64,000 nucleotides of DNA. Origin: Novipirellula galeiformis (lineage in GTDB: Bacteria; Planctomycetota; Planctomycetia; Pirellulales; Pirellulaceae). Positions 18,598-26,798 of this stretch are shown piece by piece. Where the stretch lies: contig NZ_SJPT01000005.1 of NCBI RefSeq assembly GCF_007860095.1, forward strand, positions 310,001 through 374,000, read 5' to 3'. Every line of letters begins with the position of its first letter. The stretch's first letter is position 1. Below the pieces are notes generated by a model. The model was not told the origin of the DNA, did not search any database, and saw only the letters and a program-made list of their open reading frames with translations. Position numbers and translations under genes: made by a program.

Positions 18598-18635
18598 AAA
18601 TGCGGCGTCCGTCCGCTTGGAGGGACGTCGCATTT
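18598..18635. terminator. 13-bp hairpin between convergent genes
   Basis: AAATGCGGCGTCC pairs with GGACGTCGCATTT (one G-U), a likely bidirectional terminator between the cytochrome fusion and the phosphatase. A second small stem, TCGCTAC/GTAGCGA (18561-18579), overlaps the upstream stop codon. Confidence 0.65.
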
Positions 18636-18721
18636 GCGCGGCTTACCGCTTCGCTGCCACGCCAACGCCCCCACGCCAACGCCCCCGCAGCGATCTCTTT
18701 GTGAGCGTCCCTTTTTATGCG

Positions 18722-19741
18722 TCACGTTGACGAAGAGCGATCGATCGTGGTGTCAAACTCACTCAGCATCGCCAAGGTACCGTCATCGACTTCGATGGAA
18801 CCGTAGGTCTCTTCCACCACCGTCTCCTCCTGGATCGCGGTCCTGCCCGTTTCATCGCCTGTATCTAGCAACATTTGCGCGACGATCACCGTGATATTGT
18901 CTTCGCCTCCGGCAGCGTTCGCGACCCGCACCAATTCTCGGCAAATCGATTGCGAATCGCCTTCCTCGCTAATGATGGATGCCAACAACTCGTCTCCCAC
19001 ATAGCGATACAAACCATCGCTGCAAAGCACGACGACATCCCCTAAGTGCAACTCTACCGTTTCCACCTGAGCGACAAGTTCGCCCTCCAATCGCCCGCCG
19101 AGGACATTCCAAAGCACGTTACTCCAGCGACTCTCAGGCTCGTCTTCGTGGTTCAAATCACCTGACTCGACCATGCGTCGCGCCAGCGTGTGGTCGGTTG
19201 TTAGCCGTATCGGAACTCCGTCTCGGATCAAATAACAGCGACTATCGCCAGCGTGCAGTACGGACATCCGTGGCCAAACGATTTCAGCCATGGTCAACGT
19301 CGTCCCCATCCCAAATCGCTCAGGATGCGATTCCGCTTCCTGTAAAATCTGTAAATGAGTGTCCCTCAGCACGCCTTGCAGCCATTCCTCATGCGCACTC
19401 GGGTCGGCGACATCGGGCGCGGTGCTGGGCCATGATTGTTCGGCGAGCCTTTGGACAAGATACTCCACCGCTAACTGACTCGCCCTTTCCCCGGCGGCAT
19501 GCCCCCCCATCCCATCGGCGACGATCAAAATATCGCTCTGCTTCTCGCCAAAAAACGGATGGCTCCCCTCCGCCCCCAAACTGCTTGAAGCGGCATGAAC
19601 ACAAGGGCGCAGCGTCCCAATCAAAAACTGGTCCTGGTTCGAATCACGAACATTCCCCCGATCGCTCAATCCATGGGTGACAATGCCGACCTCATGCTTC
19701 GGCTTGGTGTCTTTGAAAGCATCACTGTTAGAACCATTCAT
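18722..19741 (-). CDS. PP2C-family serine/threonine protein phosphatase
   Basis: The 339-residue protein carries the metal-binding PP2C motifs in order: RDSNQDQFL, VADGMGGHAAGERAS, GMGTTLTM, LHAGDSRCYLIRDG, LCSDGLYRYVGDE and GGEDNITVIVA. The Asp residues in QDQ, DGMGG, SDG and EDN are the Mn/Mg ligands, so it should be active. It dephosphorylates Ser/Thr in the cytosol. It has a 60-residue acidic C-terminal tail without a membrane anchor. No kinase gene is adjacent in this window. Confidence 0.95.
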   Translation of the reverse strand: MNGSNSDAFKDTKPKHEVGIVTHGLSDRGNVRDSNQDQFLIGTLRPCVHAASSSLGAEGSHPFFGEKQSDILIVADGMGGHAAGERASQLAVEYLVQRLAEQSWPSTAPDVADPSAHEEWLQGVLRDTHLQILQEAESHPERFGMGTTLTMAEIVWPRMSVLHAGDSRCYLIRDGVPIRLTTDHTLARRMVESGDLNHEDEPESRWSNVLWNVLGGRLEGELVAQVETVELHLGDVVVLCSDGLYRYVGDELLASIISEEGDSQSICRELVRVANAAGGEDNITVIVAQMLLDTGDETGRTAIQEETVVEETYGSIEVDDGTLAMLSEFDTTIDRSSST

Positions 19742-20003
19742 TTTGATCGCGACTCACCGTCGAAGATTGCATTTTGACTCGCACCGATGGCGTTTGTGGT
19801 GAAGCCCCATACTAAAATACCAGAATGTCGAGGCGGTGTCGCTCAAGGAAACCTCCGCTACACGCGATTGGATCGAGATCGGGTAAGATGAAGCGGGTAT
19901 GATGGAATGGAGACGATCGACGCGTCGGCGACACGAGGGACTTTGCGAAGAACGCTCGGCAATCGATCGGCCGTACTTTTCTTCTGTGAATACCGAGGCT
20001 CTC

Positions 20004-21545
20004 ATGCTCGCGCGGCTAAAAACGTTCACGTTGCTAGGGATCGAGGCGATGCCGGTCGATGTCGAAGTCGACATCTCACCCGCCGCACTGCCCAAGACCC
20101 TGCTGGTCGGATTGCCCGACGCCGCGGTCAAAGAGAGCACTCACCGCGTGGAACGCGCAATCGTCAACAGTGGATTCACGCGTCCTCAAGACCGCATCGT
20201 GATCAACTTGGCCCCCGGTGATCTCCCCAAACAAGCGGCCTCGTTTGACCTACCGGTTGCCCTTGGCGTCTTAGCGGCCAGCGGTCAATTGTCGCTCGAA
20301 CGACTCGAAGACTACGCCGTCGTCGGCGAACTGGCGCTCGAAGGGCTGACCCGGCCCATCCGAGGCGCCCTTTCGATCGCGATCGAAGCGTCCAAGAACC
20401 CAAACTTAAAAGGACTAGTGGTCCCCGCCGAAAACGCGCACGAGGCAGCCGTCGTGGACGGCATCGAGGTGATTCCGGTATGCAGCTTGGCGCAAGCGGT
20501 TGCTTTTTTTGCAGGCGAGCTCGAGATCGAACCGGTCCCAAGTTGTGTCAACCAGCTATTCGAAGAGTTCAGTACCTACGAAGTCGACTTTGGTGACGTC
20601 CGTGGCCAAGAATCGGCTAAACGAGCGATGACACTCGCCGCGGCCGGCAACCACAACCTAATCATGGTCGGCCCGCCCGGCAGCGGCAAAACGATGCTGG
20701 CCAAACGGATGCCCACGATCCTGCCGCCATTGACGGCTGCCGAGTCGATTGCCACGACGCGGATTTACAGCGCCTTGGGACAATTACCCGCCGGCCAACC
20801 GCTACTGGCGTGTCGTCCGTTTCGCAGTCCGCATCATACGATCAGCGATGCGGGACTCGTCGGTGGCGGAAGCCCTCCATCGCCGGGCGAAATCAGCAAG
20901 GCGCACAACGGGATTTTGTTCCTGGATGAATTGCCTGAGTTCAACCGCAAAACCCTCGAGGTGATGCGGCAACCACTAGAGGACGGCGTTGTCACGATCT
21001 CGCGTGCGATCCGCAGCACCACGTTCCCAGCCACATTTATGTTGATCGCGGCGGCCAACCCCTGTCCCTGTGGCTACCGCAGCGACCCACGTCGGACTTG
21101 CAACTGCTTGCCATCGCAGATCGAAAAGTACATGGGAAAGATTTCGGGTCCATTGATGGATCGTATCGACATCCATATCGAAGTCCCTGCGGTACCGTTT
21201 GATGAACTCGCTTCCGCATCGGGTGCTGGAACCACCAGCGCCCAGATGCGAGCGGATGTCATGCAAGCTCGCCAAGGCCAGTTGGCTCGTTTCGGTAACG
21301 GAGCGGTTCAGTACAATGCGCAAATGAGCAGCCGCCAAGTGCGTCAATTCTGTAGACTCAACAAACCGTGCCAGCACATGTTGCGTCACAGTGTCGAGGA
21401 GATGGGGTTATCGGCGCGAGCGCACGACAAGATCCTACGAGTCGCTCGAACGATCGCCGACGTCGCTGGCGATGAGTCGATCGATGAAACGCACCTCGCC
21501 GAAGCGATCGGCTACCGCAGCCTGGACCGCGATTTTTGGAGCTAA
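20004..21545 (+). CDS. YifB/ComM-family Mg-chelatase-like AAA+ ATPase
   Basis: The 513-residue protein has the ComM layout. The N-terminal ChlI domain (to about 170) has VGLPDAAVKESTHRVERAI and FDLPVALGVLAASG. The AAA+ module has Walker [14 protein letters not shown] (about 223) and Walker B GILFLDELPEF. The Cys-rich insertion NPCPCGYRSDPRRTCNC and the C-terminal Mg-chelatase domain follow ([20 protein letters not shown]-like, [11 protein letters not shown]). ComM is a hexameric helicase that extends recombination during natural transformation. The ATG at 20004 has GAGG 5 nt upstream. Two fragments of a diverged second copy lie further right. Confidence 0.95.
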   Translation: MLARLKTFTLLGIEAMPVDVEVDISPAALPKTLLVGLPDAAVKESTHRVERAIVNSGFTRPQDRIVINLAPGDLPKQAASFDLPVALGVLAASGQLSLERLEDYAVVGELALEGLTRPIRGALSIAIEASKNPNLKGLVVPAENAHEAAVVDGIEVIPVCSLAQAVAFFAGELEIEPVPSCVNQLFEEFSTYEVDFGDVRGQESAKRAMTLAAAGNHNLIMVGPPGSGKTMLAKRMPTILPPLTAAESIATTRIYSALGQLPAGQPLLACRPFRSPHHTISDAGLVGGGSPPSPGEISKAHNGILFLDELPEFNRKTLEVMRQPLEDGVVTISRAIRSTTFPATFMLIAAANPCPCGYRSDPRRTCNCLPSQIEKYMGKISGPLMDRIDIHIEVPAVPFDELASASGAGTTSAQMRADVMQARQGQLARFGNGAVQYNAQMSSRQVRQFCRLNKPCQHMLRHSVEEMGLSARAHDKILRVARTIADVAGDESIDETHLAEAIGYRSLDRDFWS

Positions 21546-22289
21546 CGCTCCATTGCCGCTCGGCTTTCCAAGCCGACTCACGTCCAACATTCACTCCCCA
21601 CTATGAATGTCGTGCTGCACGTAAACCCACTTATAGCAACCGCGTGCACCACCCGCCCAGCGAAGCAGGGAGGGTCGAAGTACGAGCCTTTAGCGAGTTT
21701 TCCGGGGAGGGCCCAAACGCAAATCTAAGTGCCTGACACCGATTGCCGTAACGGCTCGTCCCCCCGGACGCCTTTTGTCCGCCCCTGTGGCGCCCCCTGC
21801 CTGCGTCCAACCGCCGAACACGCCCAAACGGGTGCCGGGGCTGGGCTGGCAACGCGAGACAGAGGCATACGGGCCGACACGCGTTCGACCTGCGTTGCCA
21901 AACGGTTGGGCGACGATTCGCCCGGAGACTTTCTGGCAACAAGGACAGCAGGCGTACCAAGGGCAACGGCATCGCCAGCGTGCCGAATGACGGTAGAGTA
22001 TTTAGCATCGCACGAACGGCGTGTCGTAGAAGTTTTAGTTTTCATGAGATTGCCTTGGCTACAAGGGCGCCCTCCGCCCGCCGTGGTTCAAAGCATAAAA
22101 TCACGGCGGGAGGTGGCTGCGATGGCCGCTGAACCACCCACCGCTCTAGGCTCAAACACGCTTGCTCAATGCATGCTGTATGTTCGTCCCATGGTTTACC
22201 ATCGGTTTGACCCGCGGTCACCACTTGCTTCCCCGTATCGTTGCGCCAGACGAAGTCCTGTGAAATTGCTAACCCAAGCTAAATAGCAT
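21546..22289. other. Non-coding stretch downstream of yifB
   Basis: No protein-like frame is seen. It contains the REP-like motif at 21721 and a GC-rich segment (about 21780-21860, containing GGGGCTGGGCTGGCAA) that has a loosely similar partner at about 23330-23405. The two lie on either side of the AbiC-like gene. Confidence 0.55.
21721..21747. repeat. REP-like 27-bp motif, copy 1
   Basis: AAATCT-AA-GTGCCTGACACC followed by GATTGCC. The core is a near-palindrome. Related copies are at 23868-23894, 41378-41404 and 41883-41909. All are on the same strand and all are linked to yifB or DUF4956 fragments. Confidence 0.7.
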
Positions 22290-23234
22290 CTACCCGTCAG
22301 GCAATCGCTCCTTAAACGCATCGTCACCAATCCAGGTCGCATGGCTTTCGTCAAGAAACATATCCTCCTCCATGTGTTCCAACAGGGCGTACTTTTCAAC
22401 AAGTGGAGCAAAACATATCACGCCGAGACCGCACGTACAGTTGTAAAACAGCAACGCCAACTCGTATGCTGACAACTGAGCTCGAAGAATGTTGACATAG
22501 GTCTGAGCCGTGCCTCCGCCATGCTCGTCTGCGTATTTCACGATCGTATACAAATTGCGGAAATAGTGGCCGAGGTCCGAAGAATGATCCTGATAGAATG
22601 AATCGTACTCACCATCAAAATGCCCCCGACCATCCGGCGTTTGTGTTTCGCTTTCCAGGCCTCTTGTTTGAAGGCGCAACTGCTCGTAGAAAACCTCGAA
22701 TACGTCCCGACCTCTAACAATTTCCGTCGTGAAGTTTGATTCTGTATCCCCTGAGTTCTGCCCCGTATTACGCTGAAACACTTTCGTCATTGCCTTCGCG
22801 AATTTAACCGTGCTCTTTGGAGTGTCTAAGTCATTAACGATTTGATTGTGCAGAGACACCATTTGAAAGAACATGCTTTCAAACTGCTGTTTTCCAAATG
22901 CTGCGTTTTGTAACTTCATTTCGTTACGTTGCTCTTTCAGAACTTCCCGTGTCTCCCTTAGCTCCTGCCGCTGTAACGCCAGTTCCTGACTTTGCAGGAT
23001 AATGGCAATCACAACGCCGAGGAGTGCGAGGCCGGAAAACAGGGCGTTTGCAGCGCCGAACATGTCACCAAATTCACCTGCTGTTTCTGGCTCCATGCCT
23101 GTCGCCAATTTCACGACTGCCGGCGTCATCAAAATCGCGATAACGATTGCGATTGCAATGCAAGAAAATAGTACCCATTGAACCCAGGCGAATTTGGACT
23201 CGGGGCTGGGATCAGATTTGTCTGTTTCTGTCAT
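22290..23234 (-). CDS. Putative phage abortive infection protein (AbiC-like membrane protein)
   Basis: The 314-residue protein has two N-terminal membrane segments (about 18-40 and 65-85) and a coiled-coil QSQELALQRQELRETREVLKEQ. The cytosolic domain has ESMFFQMVSLHNQIVNDL, GRDVFEVFYEQL, LGHYFRNLYTIVKYAD, ILRAQLSAYELALLFYNC and PLVEKYALLEHM. This order is that of the putative AbiC family, whose members are linked to stopping phage growth by host-cell arrest. The gene stands alone, is less GC-rich than its neighbours and lies in a repeat-filled accessory region, all consistent with transfer. The mechanism is unknown. Confidence 0.82.
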   Translation of the reverse strand: MTETDKSDPSPESKFAWVQWVLFSCIAIAIVIAILMTPAVVKLATGMEPETAGEFGDMFGAANALFSGLALLGVVIAIILQSQELALQRQELRETREVLKEQRNEMKLQNAAFGKQQFESMFFQMVSLHNQIVNDLDTPKSTVKFAKAMTKVFQRNTGQNSGDTESNFTTEIVRGRDVFEVFYEQLRLQTRGLESETQTPDGRGHFDGEYDSFYQDHSSDLGHYFRNLYTIVKYADEHGGGTAQTYVNILRAQLSAYELALLFYNCTCGLGVICFAPLVEKYALLEHMEEDMFLDESHATWIGDDAFKERLPDG

Positions 23235-23487
23235 TCTTACTTTACCGCACGATGTTTAATCAGAGTGCCGTGATTGTAACTGCATCATAGGGCTGCGGTG
23301 AGATGCCACTCTTGCCCCCATCTCATCGCCTGTCCCGTTCCCTGCCAGCGTTCAACCACCCAGCACGTCGAACGTGCCGGGCTGGGCTGGCAAACGGGTG
23401 AACCGGTGAGCCTAGCCGCGACCGTTCGGCTCTTGGATTCGATCACACGGCGACGGGCCAGCAATGGGCGGAACCTGCTAGATCGTT

Positions 23488-23718
23488 ATCATGGTCGGCC
23501 CGCCCGGCAGCGGCAAAACGATGCTGGCCAAACGGATGCCCACGATCCTGCCGCCGCTGACGGCTCCCGAATCGATCGCCACGACGCGGATCTACAGTGC
23601 GCTGGGGCAATTGCCCGCCGGGCAACCGCTACTGGCGTGTCGTCCGTTTCGCAGCCCGCATCATACGATCAGCGACGCGGGACTCGTCGGTGGCGGAAGC
23701 CCTCCATCGCCGGACGAA
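23488..23718 (+). pseudogene. yifB fragment 1 (Walker A region)
   Basis: These 231 bp align without gaps to 20661-20891 inside the intact yifB gene. I count 15 differences, 13 of them synonymous; the two amino-acid changes are Ala to Pro and, at the very end, Gly to Asp. The fragment begins just before the Walker A motif and ends after the SPPSP segment, then runs into unrelated sequence. It has no start of its own and cannot be functional. Confidence 0.9.
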
Positions 23719-23737
23719 GAAAAGCACTGTCATGGCC

Positions 23738-24123
23738 GGGCTTAGTTCCTCGAGGCACTTAAGTGCGTGGGTTTGGCAGAATGATTTTCAGGGTCGAGGC
23801 GGTTTGGTTTTTAATCATTTTGCCCGTCAATCATTTTGCCAATTTTTATTGCAGGGTCACCAAGAGGAAATCTAGGTGATTGGCACCGCCGGTCAAATTG
23901 CCAAGACACGTCCAACGATTTAGTAGCCCAGGCGTAGAGCACTTTGGCAGCAGCGGATTCAACGGTGGGGATCGCGTTGAGCGAAGCGATCAATTGAACC
24001 GCGTCGCCATCCGCCTTGGGAACCAACCGATAGACCAACTCTATCGCGCCCCCGCGACGAGCCGTTTCTGCGGATGCCAGTTGATAACTCTCGCAAAACT
24101 GCTTCAGTTCCGATTCCCAACCC
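23738..24123. repeat. 386-bp direct repeat, copy A
   Basis: It aligns without gaps to 41248-41633 with 13 mismatches (about 97% identical), same orientation, 17,510 bp apart. It includes a 12-bp palindrome (GCACTTAAGTGC), REP-like motif copy 2 (23868-23894) and the end of a DUF4956-like reading frame. The pair brackets the TpsB/TpsA/TPR locus. Confidence 0.92.
23811..24123 (-). pseudogene. DUF4956-like C-terminal fragment, copy A
   Basis: On the minus strand the residues WESELKQFCESYQLAS, GGAIELVYRLVPKADGD and SLNAIPTVESAAAKVLYAW look like the C-terminal cytosolic part of DUF4956 membrane proteins. Upstream of WESELKQ the similarity to the copy at 41.6 kb stops abruptly, so the membrane part is missing. 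An open frame continues upstream to 24212 but that portion is not protein-like. Confidence 0.6.
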
Positions 24124-24133
24124 TCGTGCCATT

Positions 24134-24591
24134 CGTGCCACCCACCTATCGCTTTGCTAGCTTTACCTATGTGTGCTAGCAAGATTTTGGTGGGTAGCGT
24201 CAATTCCGCCACACTTGGGGTCGCTCCACGAGCTCGAACCCGCCGACGCGGGCTACGACAGTGGCGCTGATTCGCGCCAGCTACTGATTGCTCTCATTGC
24301 TTCTGATCGCTTTGCGACCACGAGCGCCCTGGTTCTGAATCCCTTGTTTGCAGCTGAGTCCTAGAAGACATTGTCGCGCTATTGAGATCGCAACCACAAG
24401 CCTACGATCGCCCGGTTGCGCTGCGAGCGGTCCATGAACTGTCATCGTTTCGCGATTCGCCTCCCCAGCCACGGTAGCGGCGCCAGCATCTAGCATTGGG
24501 CGTGAGCCCGCAGACGAACTCCGACCGGCCCCCTCCGCCCTACCCAGGCAATCAAGAATCGCCGAAACGCCAATAAACCTTAGCGGTTGCA
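24134..24591. other. Non-coding stretch with a short dispersed repeat
   Basis: The segment about 24133-24250 (GTGCCACCCACCTATCGC, then TGCTAGCAAGATTTTGGTGG and ACGAGCTCGAACCCGC) has a close partner at about 41065-41190. In copy A it lies to the right of the 386-bp repeat and in copy B to the left. No gene is seen in the remainder. Confidence 0.6.
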
Positions 24592-26343
24592 CTACGGCCG
24601 CGGTCCCATCAAAGACACGAGCCCGATGTGGACGCGGTCGCGGGAGGCGATACCGGGAACGTCTTCGAATCCGTGACCGTATTCCGCTCTCAATGAGACC
24701 CGGTCATTGATCGATGCACGAATACCGACACCTGCGCTAATCAAAAATTGGTCTGGGACTTCACCCGGCTGCGCGTTCAAGACAAAGCCTTGTCCCGCAT
24801 CGACAAAACCAAACATTCGAAAGATGTTCGGATGGGCCCGATCACCCCAGCGATAGGGCTGCGGGCCAACTTCGAGATTCGCGATCCATCCGTTGTCTGC
24901 GTTGTAAGTCCTTTGGTCGTAACCGCGAATTGAATCAAAGCCACCGTAGCCCAGCGTTTCGCTGTACAACAATCGCTCCGACGACAGCTGACCGGCGAAC
25001 CGACCGATGACTTGATAGTCATTCTTGACATTCCACAAACGCTCCATCCGCAAACGCGAATAGACGAAAGTCGGATCGGTGTCGGCACGAATCGTATCGA
25101 AAGCGGCGGTCGTGTTGTCTTTAGTGAATCCATCCCCCGGTCCAACAAACGTGTCACTGTTGATATAGAGATACTCCGTTCCACAGAAACGTCGCAGATA
25201 GCTGAGCCCCAGTCGAATTTCGACAAGGTCTGCGGTCGAGTCCTGCACTTGCACGCCGCCAAACTCCAGGTTGTTGTTGGTCGACTTGAAGTCGAGCCCC
25301 AGCGAGGTGTTAAAGTCGACGTATCGATTCTTTTTCCAGTGCCGTGTCACGGCGGTACCAAGCTGCCAGCTTTCGCCATCCTGGTTGAACCCAGGAACGC
25401 TTGGACGGACGCCTGCCCAACTGCCGTAGGAATTGAAACTCCACTCGCGATTGATCGGCTGCGAATAGCTGACAGCATGAGCTTCCAACAACGAAAAATC
25501 ACCGTCGGCAGTATATTGGTAACTCAGGATTCCGTCGCGGTGAAGGAAGTTGCCATAGATGATCCCGGCGTTAAAACGTTCCAAACCAAGGCTTTGGACG
25601 CCAGTGTCGTCGTATCCCAGATAGGTTCGAATCGGGAAGACATCCTTGACTTCAAAGATCACGTCCGTCGTGCCATCTTCTTTGCCGGCCTTTAAATCGA
25701 CACCCACGATGCGGAAAGGATTTTGATTCAACCAAAACAGATCGTTACTGATGTTCGATTCATAGATCCGATTGCCGCTTTGGGTGCACTGGACCCAACG
25801 GCACAATTCCTTGGCATTGAAGTAACGTCCCCCCTTGACTTGCACCCGATCGATTCGCGATTCGATCACGACGATCTGCACGACACCGGCCGTAATTTTC
25901 TGCTCGGGGATAACGACATCAACGACGGGCTGTCCGCACTTGCGATAATACAAAATGATGTCGCGGGACATCTGGTTCAGATTCCGTAGCGTAACCTGAC
26001 CACCGATGTAGCCACGGACGATGCCCTGAACCCCCGAACGGTAGACCAGCGAATCGCGTGCTGCAAACCGGACATCGATCCCGGTGATCCCTTCGTGCGC
26101 TTCTTCCGGATCGATCTGTTGGGCGTCATCCCAAATGATCACCGCCTTCAATTCATCGACGAGCACCTTATCGCTGCCTTCGACTTCAGCAAGCGGTTCT
26201 CGCTCAACTCTCGGGATCGATTGAGGGCGAAGTTCGTCGACTCGAAGCGGCCGATACCGCTGGTAGTCTTGAGACAACACGCTCGAACTCGTTGCGCAAA
26301 TCGCTAACGCAACGGTCGCTGTCCACGTGCAAAAAGACCTCAT
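24592..26343 (-). CDS. TpsB: ShlB/FhaC-family two-partner secretion outer-membrane transporter
   Basis: The 583-residue protein has a signal peptide (cleavage near residue 24). A POTRA-type domain lies at about 105-180 (VRGYIGGQVTLRNLNQMSRDI, QPVVDVVIPEQKITAGVVQI) and a second at about 180-240. A C-terminal barrel of roughly 340 residues follows. SIRGYDQ in the late barrel is the (V/I)RGY motif of loop L6 conserved in the Omp85/TpsB superfamily. TpsB proteins recognise the N-terminal TPS domain of their partner in the periplasm and thread it through the outer membrane. The partner gene is divergently oriented 455 bp away, an uncommon arrangement since most tpsBA pairs are co-directional. Confidence 0.93.
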   Translation of the reverse strand: MRSFCTWTATVALAICATSSSVLSQDYQRYRPLRVDELRPQSIPRVEREPLAEVEGSDKVLVDELKAVIIWDDAQQIDPEEAHEGITGIDVRFAARDSLVYRSGVQGIVRGYIGGQVTLRNLNQMSRDIILYYRKCGQPVVDVVIPEQKITAGVVQIVVIESRIDRVQVKGGRYFNAKELCRWVQCTQSGNRIYESNISNDLFWLNQNPFRIVGVDLKAGKEDGTTDVIFEVKDVFPIRTYLGYDDTGVQSLGLERFNAGIIYGNFLHRDGILSYQYTADGDFSLLEAHAVSYSQPINREWSFNSYGSWAGVRPSVPGFNQDGESWQLGTAVTRHWKKNRYVDFNTSLGLDFKSTNNNLEFGGVQVQDSTADLVEIRLGLSYLRRFCGTEYLYINSDTFVGPGDGFTKDNTTAAFDTIRADTDPTFVYSRLRMERLWNVKNDYQVIGRFAGQLSSERLLYSETLGYGGFDSIRGYDQRTYNADNGWIANLEVGPQPYRWGDRAHPNIFRMFGFVDAGQGFVLNAQPGEVPDQFLISAGVGIRASINDRVSLRAEYGHGFEDVPGIASRDRVHIGLVSLMGPRP

Positions 26344-26798
26344 CTCGGGCGCCTTGTATTGAATTCCATTTCAGTAAATCGCGATGCATCATTCCGTAGG
26401 CGACCGCTTCCTAAGAGTCTGGTTCGACCAGATGTTACGTGCCCGCGCAGGCAAAGTGCACGGGCGCCCCTTAACTGATCACAGCGGCCCATCCAACCAC
26501 TGCGATCCCTCCATCCCGTCGCCCCCGCCCCATGGTTGTCAACCATGCTCTGCCGTCCCACCAGCAGCGGGTGAACCCCCTGTCGAAAACGCTAACTCCT
26601 TAAAAATCAAGCCGCGTCCTAATCGGAAAAGATGAAGCTAATCGAAAAAGATGAAGCAATCCGCACAATCGCCACTTCCACTATTGCCCACCCCTTCTGT
26701 CGGTGTATTCTGGGCACCGCCCCATCTTCGTGAATACGCAGGTTTCGATATCGTTTGGGGAAGTGAATAAGCCAGTTTGAGTTTGGAGTTTACCGAAG
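26344..26798. promoter_or_regulatory. Divergent tpsB/tpsA control region with palindrome and tandem direct repeat
   Basis: A 17-bp palindrome CATGGTTG-T-CAACCATG lies at 26531-26547. A 19-bp unit CTAATCG(G/A)AAAAGATGAAG is repeated in tandem at 26619-26656. Both are good operator candidates for coordinating the two divergent genes. No bound regulator is known and promoter boxes cannot be fixed by eye. Confidence 0.45.

Noticed and set aside
21631-22008. Minus-strand frames of 106-125 residues downstream of yifB
   Set aside because: Arg/Pro/Gly-rich composition without domain or conserved pattern; they look like shadows in GC-rich non-coding DNA.
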